From contig JANVCC010000270.1 in NCBI GenBank assembly GCA_025345505.1, forward strand, positions 8,211,625-8,275,624: a stretch of DNA of 64,000 nt, read 5' to 3'. A program made the position numbers and the translations under genes. Below, piece by piece: positions 22,690 to 36,700 of the stretch (position 1 is the first letter of the stretch; each line of letters starts with the position of its first letter). This DNA comes from Todiramphus chloris collaris (Eukaryota > Chordata > Aves > Coraciiformes > Alcedinidae). Below the pieces are notes generated by a model. That model was not told the DNA's origin. It searched no databases and saw only the letters and a program-made list of their open reading frames with translations.

Positions 22690-25600
22690 TTCGGCAGCAG
22701 CTGCCTCTGTACAGGTAAGCTGCTCAACCCCACGCTGCCCAGACCGGACAGCTCCTCATTCACACGGTAAAAGGCAGCAGTGGTAAGAGGAAGGATGTGC
22801 CAAGGAACAGGGAGGAATATTTCAGGGTCTGGGAATGGATATAAAGGGGATGCAGTTGTTGCCAAACTCAGTGTTCTTTTTATAACCAAAAGGGTTGTAA
22901 CTCTGCACACTTTTATTAAGGCAGAAGTAGAAGGACTCAGGTGTGTGACTGAGGCTTAGGGTTAGGGGATAATTTTAGATGGCCTAAATCCAGCCCTTGG
23001 TGTGACAGCAGGAGAGTTTGGCTCCTGACAGGCAGGCAGCTCTGCCCTACCAGCCATCAGGCACCTCAGTGTCAGGGCTGGGGGGTCCTTTCGGCACCTC
23101 GTGCACCCCTGTCCCTGAGGAATGTCTGTTGTTTAAGTTCAGTGTTGCCCCCTGCCCTCCCCACCAGCCCAGGATGCCAGAGCGGGGCTGAGGTTCTCCC
23201 TAGCAGAGCAGCCTCTGAAAATCTCCAGCAGACAATAGCAAGCAACCCTGGTAGAGCAGAGGATCCAGCCCAGGCACAGCCCAGGCCGGCTCATGTCACT
23301 GCAGCCTCATTAACCCCGGCGGGGTTCAGCAAAGCCAGCGAAGAGGGTGGGAGCCGTGGAGACAGCAGGTCCTGCCTGCACAGCCCCTGGAGCAGGCACC
23401 ACAGGCTCCAGCAGCTCCCTCCAGCCTCCGTAAGGGCTTGTCTGTGTGGTCCTCCAGCTCGGGCTGGCACGGGCAAAACCACCCTGGTAGGAGCTGACAA
23501 GCTGCCTGCGAAGGAGAGAGCCAAGGCATGGCCTCCACAGCCTGCTCCTTTGGTCAGAGCACCCAACCAGCTGCTCTCTGCTTCTCTTCACCAGAACTGT
23601 GACTTCTGCTACCACTGCCAAGGGAAGCATGCAGGGAAGAGTCAACGGCTACGGAGAAGGGAAGCCCCATCCAGCGGCAACTGGGCTCGGAAGAGAAACC
23701 AGGCCTCTGGAGGAGGTTGGTTCCCATGATCAGAGAAGACAGTGGAAACGGTGGGAAGAGAAAGACACGTGTCTTCCTACTGCTCTCACCCTCTGCTCTT
23801 TCTCCTGTTCTTTGCCGACATTTCAAGCCACACTGTCATTCCCCAAGCTCTCAAATCATCTCCCCAACTTTACTCCCCTGGCAGAACTGCCTTTTCCATA
23901 CACTGCAGAGAAGCCATGAAGCTCCACCTCAGCTGCTCTGGATTTTTATGGCTTTCACTTTGCTAAGCCTAGTCCCACAGACTGTCATTAGTTAATTATA
24001 TCTTCATTAGCTCCCTTTACAGTGGCTTAAAATTCCTACTGTAATTACAAGAGAGATGCCAATAGTTTAGTTTGAAAACAAACCACTCAGGATGTATGTG
24101 TTGTGCAGGGCAAGAGGGAGTCACTGGAGGTCAAAAAAAGATCATTCCATATTTGTTTATATTAATAAAAGTGACCTGAAATAAAATTAAATGGAGAGTG
24201 TCTGAAAAAAAAAAGAAAAAATTGGACCCTCATATAAATAAAACACCTTCCTAAGCACTAAGGTATTTCCTTTCATGCTCACAAACACAAATGACCCATT
24301 TAGGACAGAATCCCAAACAAAGCAAGAAATGTATCGCTGAAACTGGGATACAGCACAAGACTCCTCACAAAAACCTCCACTGAGCAGCAACAAAGGTCCC
24401 ACGAGATGTTGTTGAATAAGCATGAAGACACCTAGGGGACACTAACCTGGAGGAACATACTCAACTGAATTCTGCACCAGTGTAAAGTGGTAGCAAGGAA
24501 GGGTCAAACTGGCCCCAGTGTGTATAAACACTCATGAACTGCAAAGATCTGTGTGTTTTTACATACTTCCATCAGCCAAGCACATGCACACACAGATCAT
24601 TCTCCCTTTACCCTGCACAGAACCTCCAGGAAATGGGACGTGTTTCCTCAAATTGTATGCTGCCTGGCTTATAAGGAAGCATTGTTGGGAAGACTCATCC
24701 TTCCCTGGCTCTGATACTACATAGGATAAAGCATGACCAGAAAGCTGGAGGTCAGTCCTAGGAGGGCAGAACCTGCACAGTCACCAGGACCAGAGTGTGC
24801 TGAGTGCTCAGACCTGTCCGTGTTTCCTTTTTGTTACCCGCCTGTGAACGATTTTCCTCTGTCTCTGGGAGGTGACGAAGCTTTGTGCTTACACCAAGCA
24901 CTGCAATGTCTCAACGCTACCCAGAAGCAAGAAAAGGTTAAAGCGTGCTCCAGGCAGGAGAAAGGGCTCAGGGGTGGGAAGGATAAGTACCAGCAGAAAC
25001 ACTGACACGAAAGCAGCGGAGATTTGGAGTGAAATATGAAAACCATTACAAAAGCACTGGAGGAAGGAGTGCAGAACTTGTCTGCCTCCAGGGCCTCCTG
25101 ACACCCCAGTGTCTGGGAAAACAACTTTCCAGCAGCAAGCACCTGCTATGCCTGATCCTGTACGCATCCCCTTGCAAATCCTGATAATACTGTCCCGGAG
25201 CAAAAACCAGGAGCTTCCAGAAGCGGGTACGAGAGAGCAGCTGGGTGGGTGTCTGGCAGCCACCAGTGCTCCATAAAGGTGTTAAAAACTGATGCAACCT
25301 AGGGCTGAAACTTGCCCTGTGAGCGTTCACTGTAAGGCAGCATCCTTGCTACGATCACACAAAGGCTCGCTTCAGCCTGCCCAGCTGCTCCAACCAAGAT
25401 TGCCAGGCCCAGAGAACAGAAGCTACTCTGTGTGTGACAGAGCACACAAGCCAGGCAGGCTCCTGAGCTGCAACATCAGAGGGACATTGCCCGCGTGCCT
25501 GCAACTAAGTCACTGTACTTAGCTAAAAAAACCCCGTGTCTGAATGTGACTTTCACCACTTAGAAACATCGCATCAAACCATGGAAGCCTTCTGCTCTGA

Positions 25601-26028
25601 AGACGGAGGAGAATGAATGGATTATATTCAGCACCATAAGTCATCCTTCCACTTTTCTCATGCTGCATCCAATGGCAGCAGCAGAGCTCTGGAGTAGCTA
25701 CTCCCAGCCTGGTGTTTACAGCCGACTGCTGAAGTTAGTGGAGCTGCACGCCTGGAGTTTAGAGGAAGTCAAGAAATGCACAAACATGAGACACATCACT
25801 CCAGTAAACATGAATGGAATAAAAAGGGGCCTTTGTGCAATTTTCCCCCTGGGGTGCTGCGTGTGTGAGCCCATCCCGTGGGGCAGGGGGAGCCCTGACA
25901 GCCCCTGCACCCCAGTACCCCCCACGTGTCACAACCCAGCACCCAGGCATCACCCTGCATACACACGGTGGGATGGGGAAGAGGCTGGGGTTAGGTTTAA
26001 GGTCAGATGTGGGTCTAACCTGTAAAAC

Positions 26029-26690
26029 AGAATCATAGAACTGTCAGGGTTGGAAGGGACCTTAAAGCTCATCCAGTTCCAACCCCCCTGCCATGGGCAG
26101 GGACACCTCCCACTAGAGCAGGGTGCTCACAGCCCCAGCCAGCCTGGCCTGAAACACTTCCAAGGATGGGGCTTCAAAATTCTTCCTAATGCCCAACCTG
26201 AATCAACCCATCTCTAGTTTTAATCCATCCCCTCCAGTCCTGTCCCTGCTCCACAGCCTAACAAGTCCCTCCCCAGCTTTCCTGTAGCCCCCTTCAGATA
26301 CTGGGAGGCCACAATAAGGTGTCCCTGGAGCCTTCTCTTCTCCAGGCTGAACAACCCCAGCTCTCTCAGTATGTCCCCATAGCAGAGCTGCTCCAGCCCT
26401 CTGATCATCCTGGTGGCCCTTCTCTGGACATGTTCCAGCACATCCATAGCCTTCCTGTGACAGGGGCTCCAGAACTGGACACAGGACACCAGGGGAGGTC
26501 TCACCAGAGTGCAGTAGAGAGGCAGAATCCCCTCCCCTGACCTGCTGGCCACGCTTCTCTTGGTGCAGCCCAGGACACGATTGGCCCTCTGGTGAGAGCA
26601 ACTGATGGCTCATGCTGAGCTTCTCATCCACCAGCACTCCCAAGTCCTTCTCTTCAGGGCTACTCTCAAGCCAGTCGCTGCCCAGCACTT
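26029..26690 (-). mobile_element. CR1 LINE, 5'-truncated 3' fragment
   Basis: On the minus strand this encodes the end of ORF2 (SPEEKDLGVLVDEKLSMSHQ, then VLEHVQRRATRMIRGLEQL and LFSLEKRRLQGHLIV), followed by the 3' UTR and the terminal GGTTCCATTCTATGATTCTG-like tail at 26029-26045. The frame is interrupted, with a 110-codon open piece at 26552-26220. Its 3' UTR matches that of the copy at 56512-56788, so the two belong to one subfamily. It is sense to RNF144B, in presumed intron 1. Confidence 0.94.
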
Positions 26691-28951
26691 CCCCACTTTA
26701 CAGAAACCATTCTGGTATCGAAATGAACCCACAGCATCTTGCTAAACTCCTTTTTAGTGTGCCAGGTATTCACTGAACTTTCTTAAGAAACATTTGCAAG
26801 CACTGTAATTGTTTCGCATGCCCTAGAGATTTTTAAAGGACTCCACCCATTACGAAATCAGTTCAATGCCACATAAAAACCTGCTTTGACATCACTCAGC
26901 TCAGGATTCTGTTGTTTCCTGTAACTAAGGTTTCCCCCTCCAAAAATAAAATAGAAAAAAAAAACCCCATCCTGAAAAATGCAAGTGTTCAATGCTAAAA
27001 ATCAGGCCCTTAGAGAAAAAGAATTATTATAGAAAGATTTAAAAAATAAACCAGAGTGGTATTAAGATAATGAGGTGAGATCATAGAAGATAGAAACTGA
27101 ACTACGACATTAGGACGTGTGAAGGCAGCTGTCAGAAACCCGCAGCTCTATCAGCTCCAGCAAGAGCCCAGCGTTACCAGTTTCGGTTACAAGGCCTCGG
27201 CTGTCCCAGCTCTCTCAGGACAACGTTATTCAAAATTCACTCCAAAGGCAGCTTTCTGCAACCCAGCAGCTCTGCAGAGAGAATCAGCCTGAATCAAGCA
27301 CGCTCGTACTTCCGTGGTCCAGCAGACTGCCCGCTAAACCACCAGGCATTCGCTTCTCCCCTGGATACGCGCTGCCCACGCAGAGCTCCCTGTGATTCCA
27401 CACAGCATCGCTGGGCCAGCAGGGATCCAGGAAGGCTGGGAAATACATGAGGAAAGCTGCGACTCAGGAAAGCCTCCATCTTCAAGAAGGACATTTAATC
27501 ACGTTTCCTCCTTTGTACCAAAGCTTGAATATTTTGCTTTATTGCAATGAGATTATCAAGTTAAAGAAGAACTTAGATTTTCTGGAATTGTGGTGCCAAA
27601 ACCAGAAAAAAAAGCAACCAGATCTGCAAATAGAGGGTCTAATTTTAAATACATTTTTAATCTATTCAGAATTACTGTATTACCTCTGTGCATTCATACA
27701 GCAAACACTAGATCACGTGCATGTATAAGGAAACCCCATTTCTGTAGTATCATAATATGCTACCGAGCCAAAGTATTAGAGAGAACGAAAGTATTTCAAT
27801 ATCTGTTCTCTTTGAGCAGGGCTTAAGAAAAGCCAGAGGTATAATATTTCATGACAGCTTTCTGCACTGTAAAATTTTTATTCTAAGAAAACTTGTTTAA
27901 AGTACAAGCAGCCTAAGTAAACTTGCTGGCTGGTACATGAGAACACACCAAAGGCAATTTCTCTCTCTTGTTTTCATTGGAATGCCTGGAAAAAAAAAAA
28001 AAAAGAGAGCCCTTGAGCTGCTGGTCAAGAAGCTCTGGCTGCATGGAGCATTTTCGTATCATGCTAGCAACCAAAAAATAAATATATCAAATACTGTGAA
28101 AGGAATGTAGTGAGTGGGAAGCCTCTTGCACAAAACACGTAAGGGACAGACTGCACTAAGAATATCATCCAGCTTCCTGGCAGGAATTTTTATACTAGCA
28201 CTTTGGGATGCCTAAAACACACATTGAATGGTTTCCTGAATCTCACATGCTTGCAATAACTTCAGATCATTCTAATAAATCAGAATGTCATTAGGGCACA
28301 CGTGGATCAGTCTCCACAAGTCTCTGAGAGTACACTTGTCGGGTAGCATCACTACTGAACTGTAATACTGTGAGGTATGAATAGCTGAGATTTTAGAACA
28401 TCAGTTCTTCAGTGACTTGTAGCAACCCTGCATCAGTATGTCCTCGGAGAGCTGGGGTTGGTTGCACAAAGACCACTGATATTAAGTGAATATAACAAAC
28501 CACTTCTTTTTTTCTTTCCAAGACACATGTGATTCTTTGCAATTCTGGGAATCCTTTATGTGTTTCCTTGCAATGCTGCTTTAGAGCAAGCGAGGGGAAA
28601 AAACGCAAGTGGCCTTTGCCCCTTTCATTCCTAAAGAGCTGGGGAATCCAAGCACAGGGATTCTGCTCACTAATGTCAAAATAAATGCTCCTCCCAGCCG
28701 ACAGGCAGCTAGGAAATGCACTTTCTGAGCAGTTAGGATAACAAAAGACTGAAAAAGAGATAACGCAGCCTGTTACTAAACTGAAATGCACCATCAAAAC
28801 ATGGTCTTCACCTTTTTTCAGTATGGACAGCAGCCACACAAGGGCAGTACTCAGGAAAGCCATGAGACAGGAGTGAGCCCTTCTGCACCGTGGGGTAAGG
28901 ATCACAACAGCAAGTAACTTCACTCGGTTCTGCTGGAACTGTGAGTGAACT

Positions 28952-29105
28952 GAGTGCCCATCCCCGGACACAGCGCTTGGATGTGGTGTTGGGGATGTGG
29001 TCCAGGGGTGAACTGGTCTAGGGGTGAACTTGTAGAGTAGGGCTAGTGGTTGGACACAATGATCCCCAGGGTCTTTTCCAACCTGAGTGATGCTGTGATT
29101 CTGTA
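28952..29105 (+). mobile_element. CR1 LINE, short 3' tail fragment
   Basis: About 150 bp of CR1 3' UTR: GGATGTGGTGTTGGGGATGTGG, then a GGTTGGAC..ATGATC block and GGTCTTTTCCAACCTGAG, ending in GTGATTCTGT. It shares its tail with the copy at 19192-20554 and so probably its subfamily. An internal 11-bp unit (AGGGGTGAACT) is repeated nearby, a local duplication within the fragment. Confidence 0.88.
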
Positions 29106-31520
29106 ACTAGGACACAGCAAAGTTCAGGATACAGGTCTGACAACACTGGCAGGCTGAGAAGCCCCAGCTCCAGACCTACTGGACCTGAGGCCTGGGCAGG
29201 CCTGTGGGCATCAAATTTGGGCTGACCCAGACATACCAAGCTCCTGATGTCTGAGCAGCGTTACAGTGCTGGCCACGGGCCGCAGTCTCTGCTGGGATGT
29301 CTGGTCCCACAGGCAGAGACAGGATTCCCCTCAAGTTTTATTCTCACCTTGGCAGTCCAAGAGCTACAAAAAAAAGTCGACCAGCAAAAAATGCAGTAAA
29401 ATGTGCAAAGTCCAGACAGACAACAGAATGCCCGTATTTTGGCATCAAACATTTCCAAAACACACTGAAACAACAAAACTGTACCACATGCAATTCCCAG
29501 TACTTGCTACCAGGTCTAAGATTAGACTCTGAAGCTTATCTAACATCCCCTGTGCTTAATGACACTGTGTAGCATCTGTTAATGGTAAGCTACAAGGAAT
29601 TTCCACCCAAACTAGTTTGGTGCACTTTACTTTTAACTTCCTGTTGACAACAGATAATATACCACTATTAAATAAAAACACACTCTTCGTGGCATTAATG
29701 ACAAAAGCAAATCACAGGTCTTCCTTTCTGACCACGTGAAGGCTTTTGGTAATTGTAGCATTTACTAAGGAAAAAGGAATTGTGCTTTTGGAAGGTCAAA
29801 GGGGTTAATAACTTGGCTAGCCAGCTCGGCTGAAACAGGAATAGGAAGTCAGATGTAACAATTTGCCTTGGACATAGAAAAAAAGGCTTGTTTTTGTTAA
29901 TTGGGTAACAAAACCTTGGGATACCTTAATTCCTTGAGCTGGAATGTTTACAGCTTAGACAGGGCGTGTTCAGAAGATAGTTGTGACATTGGCCTGCTCT
30001 AACATCAAGGATCTTTAGAAGTTATTTGTAAACACGCATTGTAAAAGTCAGTGGTATTTGACAGAGGGACCAATTTCATCTTGGTAGCTCATAGTATGGA
30101 CTCTTCTAAGAAGAGACCAACTCAGCTGTCAGGCTGCTCTGGCTGGAGATGGACGATGCTGCGTTTGGAACAAGCCGCGTCCCCATGCAAGGCAGGCAGG
30201 TCAGGGCAAGTGGAGACCTGACGCAAGGCCAGGCCTCCAAAGTGACAGCCAGAAGCTTCTTAGGGCCAAGGGAAGTGTGCCGAGCTTGCCAGAAGCCAAA
30301 GAACAACTCAACTGACCAAAGCAACAAAATCGATGCTCCACTGAATACTGCAGAATCACCATATACTCAGAAACATTTAGTGAACACCAGCTATTGACAA
30401 AAATCAACACATATTTATGTATTTACTCGTAGAACAGATGATCTGAGAAAGGTTTTTTTCAGTGCTTGCAATATTGTCAAGCTGAGAAAACAGTGAACTT
30501 GCGAGATTATGGTCCCACAGTCCTGGTTTACCACACCCATCAAAAAGCACTTTCACACAACTTTAGATTTACATCAACAGGAAGCAAGGAATAAATTAAT
30601 TTTCCTTTCATAAGGTTTTTTCTGTGACTACTTAGTGACTGAAACTAACAAGTATAATGTTTTCATTTTCCCCTATCTAATCTTACAGTCAAATATGCTG
30701 CCCATGATGACAGAAGAAACATGCTGTTCAAGGTAACCAAGATAAAGGAGGTGAAACATTGAAAACTGCCCTTGAGCCAAATGTCTCAATGACTTAGCAA
30801 GCTGGGGGACACACACTGCCCCCTGGTAACACTCAAGTCTTAGCTATAATGACATTCTGGGATCAAACAGTGGGAGTCAAATCTGAAGATCAGACCTTGG
30901 GGAAGTCACCAGCACTAATAGAAGCATTTTCCATTAAGAAAACAACATGAATGGCTACTGACTGTACTGGAGTTTGTCAAAGAACAATCTGGTCATTAAG
31001 AAGCAACAGCAGAGGTTTGGACCTGGACACAAACACACACATTCAGTCAAGTAACTACTACTGTGTCACATGACTCATTATTATATATATAAAAAAATCA
31101 GAGTGTACCCCTAAACCAGCCAGAGCACTGAACAAGTCCCAGCTCTGACCAGGTCTGCAGAGGTATAAAAGAGCAGCAAACTCCAGGAACAACCCCCTAA
31201 CTGTGCTTCTCTCTGCCTGTCCTCTCAACACCTGCGTTTGCTCTCCCTCTTTTCCAGCCTGCACATGGGAGAAGCGCTGAGCCCAGGATGCTGGGAGACA
31301 GCTCCTGGGGGAGGGCTGCTGCAGGCAACTCTTGCCACATCGCCTGATGCCCCAGCATGAAGCAGCCCCGTGGTCCCTGTCAATCAGGATGTGGACATGG
31401 GGCATCTCTAACCTGATAGGCTTCCTGTGAATGCAACCGAACTGATGTTGCAAACTATGCTGGAATAACAGTAATAGCTTCAACTATAGTTAGTCTTATG
31501 CTTTTGACTAACTTTAACAG

Positions 31521-31615
31521 CTATATATTTTTTAATACTATAAATAATATAAAATATTATTCAAATATTGTAAAAGATTATTTAAATATTATAAATATTT
31601 TAAAATATTTTTAAA
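31521..31615. repeat. AT-rich low-complexity tract
   Basis: About 95 bp composed almost entirely of A and T, with recurring AAATATT and ATTATAAATATT units. Confidence 0.8.
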
Positions 31616-33775
31616 CCGCCTATATATTCTCACTTTTATAAATGAACATTTTTAACATGATCTATTTTGCTCTGCCTCCTATTAAGTACAAAAGACAAAT
31701 AGGACATCTTCTTAAAGTGGAGTCAAAAAGGTTGGCAGCAGCCTGGCTAATGACACCATCCATCACGCGATGCAATGTTCTCTCACTGCTGCCCTGCCCT
31801 CTCCCACCTGACCTTCTGTCTCTGTGCTCCAGGCTCTAAGCACTCACGAGAAGGATTTTCACCTGTACAGTGTCAAGCATGGGGAACACGTTTTCAGGAG
31901 CTCTATTTAAGTGCTTGGAAATTCAGATACAAGACATATAATAAAGCAGAAGTGTGTATCAAACGCAGTACGAGGTTGGCATTCATCATTCCCTCACTGC
32001 AATTCCAGATTTCAACCTTCATTATAGAAACAATTTCCAAAGAAAACAGCAAGCTGTAACCATAGCTGATGCCAGCCCAGGAGGGTTAGTACCTGTTAAC
32101 AACCGGCCAGTCCCTGCGTGATCCCAGCCAGGAAGTCAGAGCCCTGCCAGTGGGAGTGTTTCCAGTGGCTCCAATGGACCTGCCTATGTGTGCAGAGATA
32201 AGGGACTAGGAGCAGCTGAAGGAAGCTGCCCCACCTCTTAAACACTCAGAAACATGAGTGTCTAGAACACGGCACCGAGGGAACTCACAGATTTACTGCA
32301 CTATAGGGTGACAAGTTTACAGAACCGTTCTCAAGGTATCTTTCTGCTTGCTGGTCTTTTAATTATGGCCATGACACTTAATGCTCCTCAAACAGGGAAA
32401 GGAGCTATGGCAAGAATTCTCAACACCACCTCTTCTTCCCCCACAACTGCACGTTTCCTTCTTTTGTTGGCCCATCCTCCCAAAATGTGGGAAGCCAGGT
32501 CAACGACAGGGTTGAAACCGTTCAAGCCATGCATGCTGCTTGGGTATTTGCAACAAAAACACTGGCCAACCCAAAACCCACATGTCCTTAAAGTAGCACT
32601 GGATAAATTACATACACATTTATGTGGCTTTTACTCCGCTCCAGGCAAAAGGCACGACTGCTGCTCCCACAAACCCTCCCTGGAGACTGCGATGGAGATC
32701 CCCCACCACTGAACTGATCAGTGCGACCGTGAAGAGGTCAGGAGAGTGCAAGATTGCACCCTCTCTGTTGTGCAAAACTTCAGCAAGCAAGTTATTGCTG
32801 GCCCCGAGGATGTCATCTTAGCCCTGTAGTGGGGAAACCCCACTGGGAAAGGTTCCAGGACCAGTGGTTAGCTGCGGGTCCCCTGCTGTGAAAAACTTTC
32901 AAGTGAGTGAGATGATAAACAGCCCACAGGATCAGCTGGTTTTCCCCGGTGGCTACATCTAAACTCTTTTTGAAGCAGGAAAGATCAGCTTGTTTTCCTT
33001 CATCATCTCCCCACATCCACCCATCAGAATGCTTCCAAACTTAAGCACAAGCAGGACACATGAACCTTCCCATCTCCCTAACCAGTGCTGGCCATGTCAC
33101 AGCTTCATCTTGGAATTTTCATTGCATGCAAATGATCAGCCTTTACATTAGCTGTCATGATACGTGCTTGTCCTTCTCTGGCCACAGGGGTTTATGGTCA
33201 CACAAGTTTGAATGATTTGCAGCTATCCATACATGAGCAAGGAATTCACCCCTAAGCCACAGCAGCATATAATACACAGAAACATAAATCAAGGTAGCCT
33301 TGAAGGACCCGTTTCAGTCCCTGAACACACAAGATACAGCTCTTCTGTTGCAATGATTTTGCAAACATACAGAGCACATAAACATTTGCTCCCTAGCAGT
33401 CTGAAGATATATAGTTTGTATAACCAAACATGAATGTCAAAGCTCCTGTCAGACACCCAAACAGTGTCCACTCTTTGAGGAGTAACTCCCATCTTATATT
33501 TTCCATCCTCTCATTATTGCAGCAAAGCACAAGGCAGAAAAACATGCAACGAATACTTATACAATTAAAAGGGAAAAACATGAGCATGGCAGTAAAACGG
33601 TACTTTTTTCCTTCTAGTAAACAGTAATTTTGTACTCTGTCTTCTCTTCAGCATCATTTGTGTCTCCTTCAGACAAAGAGCAGGTAGAACAACTCCCCGC
33701 AATGACTGTGTCTCCAACAAGCCCTGGTGCAGAGCGAGGAATCCCACGCAGGGGTCGTGTTCCAGCATGCACGAG

Positions 33776-33792
33776 CACACACACACACACAC
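33776..33792. repeat. (CA)n microsatellite
   Basis: About 8.5 perfect CA units in non-coding DNA. Confidence 0.85.
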
Positions 33793-36700
33793 TGGACTCT
33801 TCCACAGCAGTATGCTGACTGTGGCACCTCTTGGCTTCACCACCTTCCCTGGCAACACCCCCAGACCAGCACCAAGAGATACACCTTACCAAGTGCCCCT
33901 CCTGGAGCCACACAGCAGCCCCACTCCGACTCACCCAAGGGCCCTTATTTACGGTCTTTGAAGTCTGTCAGAGAGGTACAGGATTTCCCAGTAGGTTTCA
34001 TATGAACATGATTTATAAAACAATCCCTTGACTGCAGCACATCTGAGAGTGCCTTAGTCCAGGCAGGTTCTGTAGCAGGGGCCAGACTCCCACGGCCCAA
34101 ATCTGTGTGCAGGGTGCTGGCTGGCTTTCGGACTCCGGAGACACCGACCCACCTGGAAACACCAGGCGCAAGGATGCTTGTAGGTCTCACAGATGAGCAG
34201 CTCAAACTCTGCTGAAGTCAAAACTGTACTTGTAGGCACCAAAGACATTTAAAGAATCAGGTAAAGCAATGACGTTTCCGATTAGGGATTATGGACTTTC
34301 CCTTGGAGGCTTAAGCAGATTCCCCTAGAAGCACAGAAAAAACCACCCAGGTCTTGGGCAACCTAGTGTTTTTTGCTTTTTTAAAATAGAATAAGAGGAA
34401 CCAGAAATGGGGAAAACTTATGTCATTGTGTACAAGTATCAACACATACAAAGAGATCTAGGAAACTACCTCAACAAAATGTGCTTTATTTAGCTGCATT
34501 TTTTCTTTCCAAGTGTGTTTGCAATGCAGTTAACCTAGTCATGCTCTCAAGCCCAGAAATTTCCACTCAGCACCTCTGCTCCTCCCTGGAAGAGTAAGAG
34601 TTGGAAAAGTCCCACTTCAGCAGGAAGTGAAGGATGAGGTCCTTTGTAACTTGAGAGGTTAGCTTTTTCATTTTTTTAATGAGTGTTTTAGTATCTGCTA
34701 GCAATGACCTACTTTAATAATGCAATGCCCACTCAGTTCCCAGCGAGCTGAACCCATTTACAAGACACACAGAAGGATCACTGAACGCTATTTTCTTCCT
34801 GATCAGCACAAAGTTATTTGGCACAAGTATCTCTCTAAATATTTGCCCAGGACTGGATAAATTTGCAGTGTTCGATGGCCCTCAGACCTGCACTTCTCTC
34901 TATCAAGCGAGGAGGCTCAGAGTCTGGCACAGCTCAGCTGTGCTTCAGCAGGAATGCAAAATGCTACGGGCTGAGCTCTGTACCACTGCTGCCTTTCCCT
35001 GGGTCCTCTGTCATTCTGTTCAGTGGTGCCGTTCACGAACAAAAAGAAGATTATTTTTGAGATGGAATGAATGTAAGGTTATTATTGGCTGTTGGGCAGT
35101 GAAGCAACTTTTTGAAGCACATTACATGGGCAGCGCTTTAGCAGGGGGAAGCTCAGGGGAGAGGAAGAAGCCGTACCAGTGCCCAGAGAAAGAGGACCCA
35201 TCAGAACCACCTTCAGCCTCGTGAAGCTGAAGGCAGTGTCTGCCTTGGTATGTGCAAGGAGGTCCAATGGATTCAGTTCACGGTGACGCTGGCAGCCCAC
35301 GCCACAGTATTTTTGTTCCATCATCTTGTGACATCACGGGCCCACAGCTGCAATTATGGTCTCGGGTGTCACAGACCTACTAGCCCAGAAGATATTCATG
35401 GATCTGATACGTACAATCTATAGGCACTGCGTAGTTCAGACACGTTCAACGAAACTCCCCACTCCAGAAGAGGGACAGCAAGTCTAGAGCAGTTTTTTGA
35501 GCTACACGTCAAAGAGATACACTCACCGTGTCTCACCACTAAAAATGGTGACACCAAAAGGTCTGGACAGGGTGGATTTCACAGGCACAAGGCTGTCTCA
35601 TACCATAGATACTATCAGAAGCATACTAATGAACTGGGAACATGGTTAAGTATTAGTGCTGCTTGTTTTCCTGCAAAGGGACTTGCTGCTTCCCACAGTC
35701 GGATTTTAAACTTCAGATGCTAATAAGGACAAGTGCATGCTCTCCTCCTCCAGCAGAAGGGAAAGGCCAGGTAACCAACTTCCACACTGTTTATTTATTC
35801 CTACAAAGTTTATGAAGCATTTAGAGAACATAGTGCAATCCAAGAACCTAGCTAGAGAGAAACAACTCCATATTGTTTGCTATTTATATTAACTTTTGCT
35901 CCAAAGTATGCCACCACACAAACAGAATCACCCAAATGTCACCATCTGTGGAAAAGAAGACAGTGACTACCAGCACGGAGCACACAGGATATAGTTTAGC
36001 ATGGGGAACAGAAGCTACAGCAGGCTGCCAAATGTTTTTCCTACATGAAGTACAGGGAGGTTTCTGTGCCCCTGTACGAGCAGACAGCACTTTGTGTTCA
36101 GTGCCCTCATTGGGCAGGAAGGTGCACGGGAGAAAAGGATTCTGATTCTCATCATACTGCGTTGGCTCTGGAATAGCTCCAGTTTATTCTGAAGGAACAC
36201 TTCCCACTTTACTACAGGTTTAGACACTCTGCAAACACACTCCTCTCAATCCATAATCTAAAGCATTACTTTTGGGAGCATAACTGCAGCCATCCCCTTA
36301 TCAATGTGCTGTATTGTTGCCAGTGTAGGTAGGGAAGGGTTTCAGCCACTTCAGCAACCAAACACCCACTCACGTTCAGGCACAGACAAGTCCCAGACAG
36401 GACAAGAATCAGGTCAATGTATTTGTTTTGGAAAATATTTAAGGACGGGACTCTGAAACTTCTGTTTCCAGAAATACTGGCATCCCAAACCCAGTGCCTG
36501 CCCTTAACCAAGACCCCTTGCCCTTCAGCCTGAGCCAAACAGATCGTGTTGCTGTACCTGCTCACGGACAGCTGGAAAGCTCAACAGGGGCATTTCAGTC
36601 ATCGCCTGGATCTCTGCTCAAACTGACTTCTTAAAAGCATTCAGTGTCTATTTACCAAGAGGATGGGAAGTCACTCTCCAATGCTTCCTTAACTACAGCC

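Noticed and set aside
23142-23729. 195-codon plus-strand open frame with a P-loop-like string (ARAGTGKT)
   Set aside because: It lies in a G+C-rich patch where stops are rare, overlaps open frames on the other strand, and has no Walker B, no recognisable fold and no splice or promoter context. The motif is short enough to be chance.
32308-32712. 134-codon open frame with a hydrophobic N-terminal segment like a signal peptide
   Set aside because: A single hydrophobic stretch is common in random translation. No downstream domain or gene context supports it.
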